64,000 nucleotides of DNA from an uncultured Oscillospiraceae bacterium (GTDB lineage: Bacteria; Bacillota; Clostridia; Oscillospirales; Acutalibacteraceae), in assembly GCA_900544375.1 (NCBI GenBank), contig UQUZ01000008.1:9428-73427 (forward strand), written 5' to 3'. A model generated the notes under the pieces. The model was not told where the DNA came from and did not search any database. It worked only from the letters and a program-made list of their open reading frames with translations. Below, one piece after another: positions 42,640 through 50,311 of the stretch. A program made the translations under genes and the position numbers. Every line of letters starts with the position of its first letter. The stretch's first letter is position 1.

Positions 42640-43277
42640 AAGAAGCCGGAGAACGCTTTTGCAAACAGTGCATCTGCCAAAGCGGCACAAGCCAGCAATA
42701 TGAGCAACATTCCGAAACGTGCGCAATAAAGGCGAAAGTTATGGTAGCTATCCAGCGTTTTATTGCCGTTCATTACTGCAAAAACATCCAGCGACATTGT
42801 AATCCCCTCCCGGCAACCAATCAATAGTGTAGCGGTAGACAAAATTGCTCCCGGCAGCAGGATCAGCATGCAATAACCAACTCCTGCAAGCGCTTTGGTG
42901 CTGTATAAGTAACCGAATACAGCTCCCAAACCGAGCCCACGAAGAAAGGGCGCAAGCGCAAGAAACGGAAAGCCTATCGCACAAAGCCCTGCAATAAAGG
43001 CAACTGAGAGATAGATCAAATTTGAAAACAGTGAGTTGCACATGGTTGAAAACAGGGATTGCGAGTTACGAATTGTGCTGTATTCCTGTAAAAGCTGCAA
43101 GAGCTGCTCTAGCCATTCGTGGTTGGCACTGTATTTCACGGATACCGCTCCAAACGCCATTCCGGCCGCAAAAAGCGCTGTTAAAAGAATCAATTTCCAA
43201 CTGGAAGCAATGCGATCTACCAGCATTCCGTTTGGAAGGGGCCTTCTTTCATGCGGCCTGATCCGCCTTGTCCTCAT
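42630..43277 (-). CDS. spoIIM: Stage II sporulation protein M
   Basis: 215 residues with five to six membrane helices; GMAFGAVSVKYSANH near the first, and GLGLGAVFGYLYSTKALAGVGYCMLILLPGAILSTATLLIGCREGI in the middle, the conserved SpoIIM core. Works with SpoIID and SpoIIP in engulfment, degrading septal peptidoglycan. RBS AAAGGAGGAAACAAA. Absence of spoIID/P next to it is normal. Confidence 0.92.
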   Translation of the reverse strand: MRTRRIRPHERRPLPNGMLVDRIASSWKLILLTALFAAGMAFGAVSVKYSANHEWLEQLLQLLQEYSTIRNSQSLFSTMCNSLFSNLIYLSVAFIAGLCAIGFPFLALAPFLRGLGLGAVFGYLYSTKALAGVGYCMLILLPGAILSTATLLIGCREGITMSLDVFAVMNGNKTLDSYHNFRLYCARFGMLLILLACAALADALFAKAFSGFFHF

Positions 43278-43370
43278 TTTGTTTCCTCCTTTTTACACGT
43301 ATCCTTAATAAGGTATGGCGCCGGGGAGGAAAATAGAACTCTAATGGATCTTGCTCAAAATAAAAAATAT

Positions 43371-43414
43371 AAAGATCCTTTGCCTCTTCGCAAGAAAGAA
43401 GCAAAGGATCTTTT
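43371..43414. terminator. Terminator downstream of the SCIFF maturase gene
   Basis: AAAGATCCTTTGC / GCAAAGGATCTTT, 13-bp stem. On the minus strand the 3' side is followed by ATATTTTTTATTTTG, so it ends the scfAB transcript. Confidence 0.85.
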
Positions 43415-43433
43415 CGGTATTCTCTGATTCCAT

Positions 43434-44813
43434 TTATTCTTCAGGCTGTGCAAGCGCGGCTTTTATCATGATCGCGCACTCTAAGCGCTTTTGCTCCAGT
43501 GCGCAGGAAAGCTTGTGCGGCTTCAGAATATCACCAGCATATTGCAGATTATTGGCGTTGCAGCCGCCGCTGCAATAAAATTTAGCCCAGCAAGTGCGGC
43601 ATTCCGATTTTTCATACACATTGGTTTTGGAGAAAAGCAGCTTTTTTTTCTGATCTAGCGAGCCGTCTAATACGCTTCCCATTTTCCACTCATCCATCCC
43701 AACAAACTGATGGCAGGGATAAATATCGCCCTCTGGCGTGACTGCAACATATTCATTGCCGCAGCTGCACCCGCGCAGCCGTTTGATGGCGCAAGGGCCC
43801 TGGTCAAGATCCAGCATGAAGTGGAAAAAGTTGAACGCGTCTCCCCTTTTTTTTCTTTGAATAATTTCCCTTGCAAGGTTTTCATATTCCTCGTAAATGC
43901 GGGGAAGATCCTCTTCTGTCAGGGCGATGGGCAGCAGCTCCGGGTCTGCAACTACTGGCTCGATTGAAATCTGGTCAAACCCCAGCTCGCGCATATGGAT
44001 CACATCTTTTGTGAAATCGAGATTTTTCTTTGTGAAGGTGCCGCGTACATAATATTGATCGAACTTCCCATTGCGGCGCTTTTCAACGAGCCGCTGGTAT
44101 TTCGGCACGATGGCACCATAGCTACCGCTGCCGTCCACACGGAAGCGAAGCGAATCATTAATCTCTTTGCGCCCATCAATAGAGAGAACGACATTGGACA
44201 TTTCACGGTTGATGTAATCGATTTTGTCATCTGTCAGCAGCAGGCCGTTGGTGGTGATCGTGAAGCGGAAATTTTTGTGATGCTCCTTTTCGATCGAACG
44301 GGCATATGCCACCACTTGCTTAACGACCTCAAAATTCATCAACGGCTCACCGCCAAAGAAATCCAGCTCCAGATTATGGCGGTTTGCTGAGTGCTCAATC
44401 AAAAAGTCAATTGCGGCCTTTCCCACTTCAAAGGGCATTAGCTTGCGCCCATGGCCAAAATCGCCTTGTGCGGCAAAGCAATAGCTACAGCGCAGGTTAC
44501 AGTCATGAGCAATATTCAGGCACATGGATTTTACGGGCGCGGGGCCCATCTGCGCAGCAAATGGTTCATAATCATCGGAGGAAAATAAAAATCCATTTTG
44601 GTAGAGGCTATAGAGCTCTGCGTAGGCCTCTTGAATTTCTGCATCGCTGTATGTACCCTGTAATCGCTCGGCAATTTTCTGTGGGCAGTTGGCCGGTAGA
44701 GGAGCTTCTAACCCATCGAGCAGCTCATAGGACAGCTGATCCACTACATGGACCGCCCCGCTGTTGACATCGAGCACAATATAAAAACCATTGAGATAAA
44801 ATTTATGAATCAT
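43434..44813 (-). CDS. scfB: SCIFF radical SAM maturase (thioether-forming, SPASM domain)
   Basis: 459 residues. An N-terminal peptide-recognition (RRE-like) region (about 1-90: YLNGFYIVLDVNSGAVHVVDQLSYELLDG) is followed by the radical SAM CxxxCxxC in HDCNLRCSYCFAAQGDFGHGR, then the SPASM/twitch cysteines: GCSCGNEYVAVTPEGDIYPC and ECRTCWAKFYCSGGC. The family installs a Cys-to-Thr thioether in the SCIFF peptide, encoded 105 bp upstream on the same strand. Length and cysteine layout match characterised members (CteB, Tte1186). Ends with ALEQKRLECAIMIKAAL. Confidence 0.95.
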   Translation of the reverse strand: MIHKFYLNGFYIVLDVNSGAVHVVDQLSYELLDGLEAPLPANCPQKIAERLQGTYSDAEIQEAYAELYSLYQNGFLFSSDDYEPFAAQMGPAPVKSMCLNIAHDCNLRCSYCFAAQGDFGHGRKLMPFEVGKAAIDFLIEHSANRHNLELDFFGGEPLMNFEVVKQVVAYARSIEKEHHKNFRFTITTNGLLLTDDKIDYINREMSNVVLSIDGRKEINDSLRFRVDGSGSYGAIVPKYQRLVEKRRNGKFDQYYVRGTFTKKNLDFTKDVIHMRELGFDQISIEPVVADPELLPIALTEEDLPRIYEEYENLAREIIQRKKRGDAFNFFHFMLDLDQGPCAIKRLRGCSCGNEYVAVTPEGDIYPCHQFVGMDEWKMGSVLDGSLDQKKKLLFSKTNVYEKSECRTCWAKFYCSGGCNANNLQYAGDILKPHKLSCALEQKRLECAIMIKAALAQPEE

Positions 44814-44864
44814 TCCTGGATTATCCTTTCCGCACCGCTCTGTGGCTGCATTTTACGGCATGAA

Positions 44865-44895
44865 AAATTAAGGGACAGTCTCCTGCCCCTTAATT
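44865..44895 (-). terminator. Hairpin between SCIFF peptide gene and maturase gene
   Basis: Minus strand: AAATTAAGGGG / CCCTTAATTT arms around CAGGAGACTGT. The T-run after it is short (TTTTTCAT), so it may terminate partially and give more peptide mRNA than maturase mRNA. Confidence 0.65.
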
Positions 44896-44918
44896 TGAAG
44901 CCGATTTGATTGGAGTGC

Positions 44919-45056
44919 TTATTTCTCACACTTCTGATTGGCAACCGTGCAAGACGTTTTGCAGGCAGACTGGCAGGATGCCTGGCATTCGCCACAGCCG
45001 CCTTTGGCAGCGCTCTTCTTCAAATTCGCCTGATTTAACGTTACGATATGTTTCAT
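44919..45056 (-). CDS. scfA: SCIFF ribosomal peptide precursor (six cysteines in forty-five residues)
   Basis: 45 residues, ATG at 45056 with AGGAGGATATTGTG upstream, TAA at 44919-44921. It starts MKHIVTLNQANLKKSAAKGG and has cysteines at 21, 24, 28, 32, 36 and 43. Cys32 and Thr37 occupy the same positions as the thioether pair found in the C. thermocellum peptide CteA. Substrate of the maturase at 43434-44813. Too short for ordinary gene calling. Near-universal in Clostridia; the biological role of the mature peptide is unknown. Confidence 0.97.
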   Translation of the reverse strand: MKHIVTLNQANLKKSAAKGGCGECQASCQSACKTSCTVANQKCEK

Positions 45057-45090
45057 CACAATATCCTCCTACTGATCTGATAATATTTAA

Positions 45091-45119
45091 ATTATAGCAC
45101 ACTGATCTCTGATTTTCAA
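45091..45119 (-). promoter_or_regulatory. Promoter of the SCIFF operon
   Basis: Minus strand: -35 TTGAAA (45114-45119), 17-bp spacer, -10 TATAAT (45091-45096) with an extended TGC before it. Confidence 0.88.
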
Positions 45120-45121
45120 TC

Positions 45122-45267
45122 TATAATATTGGGAAAATTTAGCCCGTATAGGGCAGCGCAAAACGGTTATCCTATTTGCAGCGGAACAGGATATAAAAAA
45201 GCGTTTGCTGTCCTTCTCCGCAAGCCGTTTATGTGGGGGCAACCCAGCATAAACGGTGTTTTTTTAT
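45122..45267 (+). ncRNA. Candidate structured small RNA ending in an intrinsic terminator
   Basis: A TATAAT (45122-45127) without a good -35 is followed by about 130 nt with nested pairing: CAGCGCAAAACG with CGTTTGCTG around an inner ATCCT / AGGAT hairpin, and an alternative TTGCAGCGGA with TCCGCAA. It ends in the terminator CCGTTTATG / CATAAACGG (45225-45256) plus TGTTTTTTTA. No known RNA family was recognised (SRP RNA, 6S, lysine riboswitch considered). No ORF is present. Transcription is not shown. Confidence 0.4.
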
Positions 45268-45582
45268 GGTAGAAAAGCTTAAAGATACTTAATGTGACAT
45301 ATCGTTTTTTTCTTTTACGCAAGGGTGGCAGCCAACAGGCGTAAGGCCATAACGAATATAAAACAACAAAGCCCGCCTGTCATCCGGATCATCTTTCCTC
45401 TAACTTTGGAATGTTTTTTATTGGTTTTGCTTGTTTTGAAACAGAATATGTAAATCATTATAGAATAATCTGACGAAAAATCAACTGATAAACTGAATAT
45501 AATTTTATTTATTCATAAACAAGTCATAGAATCATGTTATGATTATAAACAGAATTTTATGGATACCACCAAGGAGGCAATT
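45268..45582. other. Intergenic region between the RNA candidate and the KamA-like gene
   Basis: No long gene. AT-rich, with many TATA-like sequences just upstream of the KamA-like start but no convincing -35/-10 pair. One minus-strand short ORF (45315-45392) is listed separately. Confidence 0.5.
45315..45392 (-). CDS. Possible 25-residue hydrophobic small protein
   Basis: ATG at 45392 with AGAGGAAAG directly upstream, TAA at 45315-45317. Product: MIRMTGGLCCFIFVMALRLL then AATLA; one membrane-helix-like stretch. Only the ribosome-binding site and composition support it; no promoter is clear and no homology is recognised. Confidence 0.25.
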   Translation of the reverse strand: MIRMTGGLCCFIFVMALRLLAATLA

Positions 45583-46671
45583 ATGAGCTGGCAAGAAGAA
45601 TTGAAAAATAATGTAACAACAATTGAGGAGCTTGCAAAATATATTCCTTTCGAAAGCTCTGAAATTGAAAAATTAGAGTCCATTGTCAAAGATTTTCCGA
45701 TGTCCATCCCCCGCTATTATCTTTCCCTGATTGATCCAAACGATCCGAATGACCCAATCCGCAAAATGAGCCTTCCGGCATTGGAGGAGCTTGATGACGC
45801 AGGCATGTGGGATACCAGCGGCGAGGCGAGCAACACCAAAACAGAGGGCTTGCAGCATAAATATGCACAGACAACCTTGATTCTCTCCACCAGCAAATGT
45901 GCTATGTATTGCCGCCACTGCTTCCGCAAGCGTTTGGTAGGCACATCCGATGAGGAAGTGGCAAAGACGTTTGCACCGATCCTCTCCTACATCAAGGAAC
46001 ATCAGGAGATCAATAACGTCCTGATTTCCGGCGGAGACTCCTTTTTGAATAACAATCAGGTGATTGCGTATTACTTAAAAGAGCTTTCCGGTATTGAGCA
46101 TCTTGATTTCATCCGTTTTGGCACGAGAATTCCTGTCTCCCTCCCCTCCCGTATCACAGAAGATCCGGAGCTGATTGATATCCTGCGGGAATATGGCAAG
46201 AAAAAGACGATTTATGTGACGACGCAGTTTAATCATACCAACGAATTGACCCCGCAGGCCATCGCTTCAGTTGACTTACTGCTCAGCGCCGGTGTGATCG
46301 TAAATAACCAGACCGTCTTACTCCGCGGCGTAAACGACGATCCGGACACACTGGCAAACCTCTTCAATTCCCTGATCCGCAACCGTATCATCCCCTACTA
46401 CATCTTCCAGTGCAGGCCGGTCACTCATGTGAAAACGCAGTTTCAGGTGCCGCTTGCGGAAGGCGCAAAAATCGTGGATCAGGCCAAGGCGAAGTGCAAT
46501 GGCTTCAGCAAGCGTGTGCGCTATGCAATGTCGCACGAAACCGGCAAAATTGAAATCCTCGGCATGTTGAATGACAAAGAGATGCTCTTCAAATACCATC
46601 AGGCCAAAGATCCAAAAAACAGCAGCCGTATCTTTACGGTGGAGTTGGAGGATAGGCAAGCCTGGCTTTAA
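45583..46671 (+). CDS. KamA-family radical SAM aminomutase-like enzyme
   Basis: 362 residues from the ATG at 45583 (CCAAGGAGGCAATT upstream). Radical SAM motif CAMYCRHCF at the end of STSKCAMYCRHCFRKR, GGDSFLNNN, and a lysine in SHETGKIEI where PLP is bound in lysine 2,3-aminomutase. It is shorter than LAM (~415) and lacks its C-terminal zinc/tetramer region. The LAM residue Asp293, in YYIYQCDLSLG, is Arg here (YYIFQCRPVTHV), and the Asp330 region (VDAPGGGG) is replaced by MSHETG, so a lysine substrate is unlikely. Glutamate 2,3-aminomutases also replace these aspartates. Call: KamA-like beta-amino acid enzyme of unknown substrate. Confidence 0.82.
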   Translation: MSWQEELKNNVTTIEELAKYIPFESSEIEKLESIVKDFPMSIPRYYLSLIDPNDPNDPIRKMSLPALEELDDAGMWDTSGEASNTKTEGLQHKYAQTTLILSTSKCAMYCRHCFRKRLVGTSDEEVAKTFAPILSYIKEHQEINNVLISGGDSFLNNNQVIAYYLKELSGIEHLDFIRFGTRIPVSLPSRITEDPELIDILREYGKKKTIYVTTQFNHTNELTPQAIASVDLLLSAGVIVNNQTVLLRGVNDDPDTLANLFNSLIRNRIIPYYIFQCRPVTHVKTQFQVPLAEGAKIVDQAKAKCNGFSKRVRYAMSHETGKIEILGMLNDKEMLFKYHQAKDPKNSSRIFTVELEDRQAWL

Positions 46672-46682
46672 AAGAAATTTAC

Positions 46683-46725
46683 GCAGTGGGTATTGCATTG
46701 ATGCGATTACCCACTGCTTTTATTT
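46683..46725 (+). terminator. Terminator of the KamA-like gene
   Basis: Perfect 10-bp arms GCAGTGGGTA / TACCCACTGC with a 15-nt loop, followed by TTTTATTT. Confidence 0.88.
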
Positions 46726-46734
46726 ATAAATAAA

Positions 46735-46788
46735 ACAAAGCGCACCGAAGAGATGATTCATCCGCTTCGGTGCGTTCTTTTTGAAACA
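46735..46788 (-). terminator. Terminator of ileS
   Basis: Minus strand: stem AACGCACCGAAG / CTTCGGTGCGCTT, followed by TGTTTTATTT. It faces the previous terminator, as expected for convergent genes. Confidence 0.85.
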
Positions 46789-46791
46789 ATT

Positions 46792-49700
46792 TTACTCAGC
46801 CTTTAACACTGCGATCGTTACAGAATCGGAGCCAACCTCAATTTCTTTGGTCAGATCAGCCTGTGTCATGGGCGCAAACGACAGTTTATCAGCGAGCAGC
46901 TCTGCCGCAATGTGAGATTGCTGTGCCGCCAAAGCCTCCGAAAGGAAGGCGCTGCCCGTTACAATCGCCGCCTGGATATGCTGTTCCACCTGGTAGCCCG
47001 CTTCCTTGCGAAGCAGCTGGCACTGGCGGATGATATCGCGCACCGCGCCCTCTGCACGTAAAGCGTCGGTTAAAACCGTGTCAAGGGCAATCGCCACGCC
47101 CTCCCCGCATTCTGCGGAAACGATCCCAGCCTTGGTTTTTGACTGGCGCGCAAAGAGATCAACGTCGAATGTGCCTTCCCAGCCTGGCACTGCAATTTGT
47201 TTGCCCGCATCGAAGGCCGCAACCATCGCGCGCATTTCGTCAGCAGATGCAGCCTCTAAGGTTTGTTTCATTTGATTGACGTTCTGCTTGAGCACCGCGC
47301 CGGCAGCCTTGAAATTAACGCTCAGATAAGCATCCTCCAACAGGTTAAAATCCTGAATATATACAATTTCTTTCACATTGAGCTCATCCAGTACATTCTT
47401 TTCGAATACGCGGATTTGATTGGCAACAGCCTCCTCGCAGCAAATATAGAGCTTTTGAAGCGGTTGGCGCACCTTGAGCTGCTGCTCATTGCGCAGGCGC
47501 ATAGCTGTGGCAATCACTGCGCGGGCACGTTCCGTCTGCTCGATTACGCCATCATCTGCAATCCCCTCCAGCGGCTGCGGCCAATCGCTCAAATGAACGC
47601 TAATGGGGGCGTTAGGCATCACCTTGCGGGTTAGCTCCTGCCAAATATGCTCCGTCATAAACGGGATGATGGGAGACATCACCTGCACGCAGGTGTTCAG
47701 CGCATAAAAGAGCGCCCAATACGCTACCATCTTATCGGCCTCATCCTCCGTTTTCCAGAAACGGCGGCGGTTGGTGCGGATATACCAGTTGGAGATATCG
47801 TCTACAAACACTTCAAAATCCTTCACGAGCAGGTAGGTCTTATAATCATCCATCACCTCTGTTGCCCGCTTGATAAAGGCATTGGTGCGCAGCACCAGCC
47901 AACGGTCAGTCGGTGTAAGCTTGCCGAAAGCAGGTTGATATCCCTCTAAAACCGGCTTATCGATCTGCGCATAGGTGTTGAAAAAGGTGAAAATATTCCA
48001 GAAGGAAAGCAGCTTTCGGCGCGCTTCGTCCCCCAGGTTATAGCCAAAGCGAACATCGTTTGCCACCGGCGCACCTGCATACATATAACGGATGGTATCC
48101 GCGCCGATTTTTTCGGCAGCCTCGTCGAATTTAATCATGAACCCGGTTTTTGAAAACTTGGAGCCATCCTCTGACACCACGGTATTGTAAGAGAGCACGC
48201 GGTCATACGGCGCGCGATCCTCTAAAACAACACTCATAAAGAGCATGGAATAGAACCACAGGCGCACTTGCTCACGCATCTCCGTAATCCATTCGGCCGG
48301 GTAATTTTTGCGCCACGCCTCTTTATCGTCAAAATAGCCGAGCGTGGAAAATGGAACGATACCTGCGTCCAGCCACACATCACCGATTTCACTGATGCGG
48401 GAAACCTCATGGCCGCATTCCGGGCATTTAATTTTAATCTCGTCAATCCATGGCCTGTGCATCTCGGGCAACGCGTCCACTTTTGCCGGGTCGGTACTCA
48501 GCCTCTTTAACTCCTCTTTGGAGCCGACTACGGTCAGATGGCCGCAATGCTCACAGGGGTAAAAGGGCAGCGGCATCCCATAATACCGCTTGCGGGAAAT
48601 ATTCCAGTCGCCCATATTGTTGAGCCAATCCTGCATCCGCTTGCCGTTGGAGGCAGGCTCCCACTTCACCTTTTCTGCCGCAGCAATCAGGCGGGGCTTC
48701 AGCTCCTGCGTGCGAATATACCAGGCGGGCACCAGGCGGAAAATCACCTCAGATTTGCACCGCCAGCAGACCGGGTAGCTGTGCTCATATTCCATTACCT
48801 TATAGAGCTTACCGGCTTCTTCAAGCTTTTGAAAAACCTCATCCGCAATATCATGGCTGTTTTTACCCGTCATCCAGCCGAATTTATCAAGGAAAAGCCC
48901 CATGTCGTCTACCGGCATAATCTGCGCAAGGCCGAGCCGGAGGCCAAGCTCATAGTCTTCTACGCCGCACCCGGGCGCAATGTGGACGATACCAGTGCCT
49001 TCGTCCGCCGCAACATCCTCCCACGCAACGATAGAATGATCGACTCCCTGCTGCGCCTCAAACTCTGGGAAGCAGGTTTCAAACTTTAGGCCTACCAGCT
49101 CATCGCCTTTGAAAGCCCGCAGAACTTCTACCTTGTCGTCTCCCAAATACTTAATCGCATTTTTTGCCAGCACGATCGGTTGTTCGTCGCTTTTCACCTT
49201 CACTTCCACATAATCAATCTCCGGGTTAACGGCGAGGGAAACATTGGCGGAAAGCGTCCACGGAGTTGTCGTCCAAGCAAGCATCTTGAAATTGCGATCC
49301 ACGACCGGCAGCTTGAAAAAAACGGATTTGTGCTTCATCATCTTGTAAGAACCGGTCATTTCGTGCTCAGAGAGCGAGGTGCCGCACCGCGGGCACCATG
49401 GCATGGGCTTATATTCGCGCTCAATCCAGCCATGCTCGTGGCAGGTTTTTAAGAAATGCCAGATGCCGCCGATGTTTTTATCCGTATGCGTGAAGTAGGA
49501 GTTTTCCCAATCCATCCATTGGCCCAGGCGCTTGGATTGCTCCGTAATAATGCCGGAAAACCGCTGGACGCGCTCCACACATTTGCGCGTGAACTTGTCC
49601 ATTCCATAGGCCTCAATGTCTTTTTTCGTATGGAAGCCGAGTTCCTTCTCTACTTCGACCTCAACCCATAATCCCTGTGCATCGAAGCCGTTTTGGTAGC

Positions 49701-49932
49701 GGCAATCATAGCCGCGCATGCCTTTATAACGAATGAACGTATCCTTCAGCGTCCGGCCCCAGGCATGATGGATCCCCATGGGATTATTCGCAGTAATCGG
49801 CCCGTCAAGAAAACGGAACATTTCATGCCCATGATTTTTTTCACGCAGCCTGTTAAAGCAATCATTTTCCTCCCAAAACTGCATGACGCTGTGCTCCAGA
49901 TCGACGAAGCTGTTTTTTTCTGACTCTGCCAA
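46792..49932 (-). CDS. ileS: Isoleucyl-tRNA synthetase (eukaryote-like type 2)
   Basis: 1046 residues from TTG at 49932 (GGAGGGCTTACA upstream); the open frame to 50175 is non-coding in character. HIGH-type motif in ITANNPMGIHHAWGRTL, editing domain (WTTTPWTLSANVSLAVNPE; ADEGTGIVHIAPGCGVED), KMSKS-type SEDGSKFSKTGF, and an anticodon-binding C-terminus. NPMGIHHAWGRTLKD and YRYQNGFDAQGLWVEVEVEK-like text are those of the eukaryotic/type 2 IleRS lineage, which is generally insensitive to mupirocin. No T-box precedes it, unlike tyrS. Zinc-binding CPRC and CEHCGH/CPECGH pairs are present. Confidence 0.93.
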   Translation of the reverse strand: MAESEKNSFVDLEHSVMQFWEENDCFNRLREKNHGHEMFRFLDGPITANNPMGIHHAWGRTLKDTFIRYKGMRGYDCRYQNGFDAQGLWVEVEVEKELGFHTKKDIEAYGMDKFTRKCVERVQRFSGIITEQSKRLGQWMDWENSYFTHTDKNIGGIWHFLKTCHEHGWIEREYKPMPWCPRCGTSLSEHEMTGSYKMMKHKSVFFKLPVVDRNFKMLAWTTTPWTLSANVSLAVNPEIDYVEVKVKSDEQPIVLAKNAIKYLGDDKVEVLRAFKGDELVGLKFETCFPEFEAQQGVDHSIVAWEDVAADEGTGIVHIAPGCGVEDYELGLRLGLAQIMPVDDMGLFLDKFGWMTGKNSHDIADEVFQKLEEAGKLYKVMEYEHSYPVCWRCKSEVIFRLVPAWYIRTQELKPRLIAAAEKVKWEPASNGKRMQDWLNNMGDWNISRKRYYGMPLPFYPCEHCGHLTVVGSKEELKRLSTDPAKVDALPEMHRPWIDEIKIKCPECGHEVSRISEIGDVWLDAGIVPFSTLGYFDDKEAWRKNYPAEWITEMREQVRLWFYSMLFMSVVLEDRAPYDRVLSYNTVVSEDGSKFSKTGFMIKFDEAAEKIGADTIRYMYAGAPVANDVRFGYNLGDEARRKLLSFWNIFTFFNTYAQIDKPVLEGYQPAFGKLTPTDRWLVLRTNAFIKRATEVMDDYKTYLLVKDFEVFVDDISNWYIRTNRRRFWKTEDEADKMVAYWALFYALNTCVQVMSPIIPFMTEHIWQELTRKVMPNAPISVHLSDWPQPLEGIADDGVIEQTERARAVIATAMRLRNEQQLKVRQPLQKLYICCEEAVANQIRVFEKNVLDELNVKEIVYIQDFNLLEDAYLSVNFKAAGAVLKQNVNQMKQTLEAASADEMRAMVAAFDAGKQIAVPGWEGTFDVDLFARQSKTKAGIVSAECGEGVAIALDTVLTDALRAEGAVRDIIRQCQLLRKEAGYQVEQHIQAAIVTGSAFLSEALAAQQSHIAAELLADKLSFAPMTQADLTKEIEVGSDSVTIAVLKAE

Positions 49933-49992
49933 TGTAAGCCCTCCAGTATAGTGAAAATACGATTGCAAATGCAACAAAGTATAAACAATATA

Positions 49993-50021
49993 ATTATACA
50001 CATGCAAAATGCACATTGCAA
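49993..50021 (-). promoter_or_regulatory. Promoter of ileS
   Basis: Minus strand: -35 TTGCAA (50016-50021), 17-bp spacer, -10 TATAAT (49993-49998), giving a ~50-nt leader. TTGCA/TGCAA elements recur in and below it. The rest of 50022-50180 shows no gene. Confidence 0.7.
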
Positions 50022-50180
50022 GTGCCTTGGCGAGCCGTTCTCCGATTTTATTGCTTTTTTCGGGTGTTAGTGGCGCGGAATACCATCTGGATGGCAGGAT
50101 CCGGATTGAAACTGATGCCCTGTAGCGAATGGAAATGCGCTCCAATTTTATGAATTTATCATAAATTTTTTGCATTTTAT

Positions 50181-50209
50181 TTGACCTGTTTTCGTTGATA
50201 TGCTAGGAT
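50181..50209 (+). promoter_or_regulatory. Promoter of the surface-protein gene
   Basis: -35 TTGACC (50181-50186), 17-bp spacer, -10 TAGGAT (50204-50209), leaving a ~95-nt 5' leader. Confidence 0.65.
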
Positions 50210-50311
50210 GAAGTCACCGATGAAATGGGAGGAGGTGTAGCAGCAAGGCAGCTTTGTTTTTGACATAACGTCCAAATTTTTATGTTATAGAAAGATATAG
50301 GAGGAAGAACC

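Noticed and set aside
45122..45582. Lysine riboswitch upstream of the KamA-like gene
   Set aside because: The conserved lysine-riboswitch elements are not present, and the terminator is more than 300 bp from the start codon.
45583..46671. Annotation as lysine 2,3-aminomutase
   Set aside because: Key lysine-binding aspartates are replaced and the C-terminal region is short.
49945..49974. Second promoter-like pair TTGCAT-18-TATACT just upstream of ileS
   Set aside because: Its start point would fall inside the ileS ribosome-binding site, so the TTGCAA-17-TATAAT pair at 49993-50021 is preferred.
50022..50175. 81-residue N-terminal extension of IleRS
   Set aside because: The extra segment is not IleRS-like, crosses the promoter and lacks a ribosome-binding site; TTG 49932 has a strong one.
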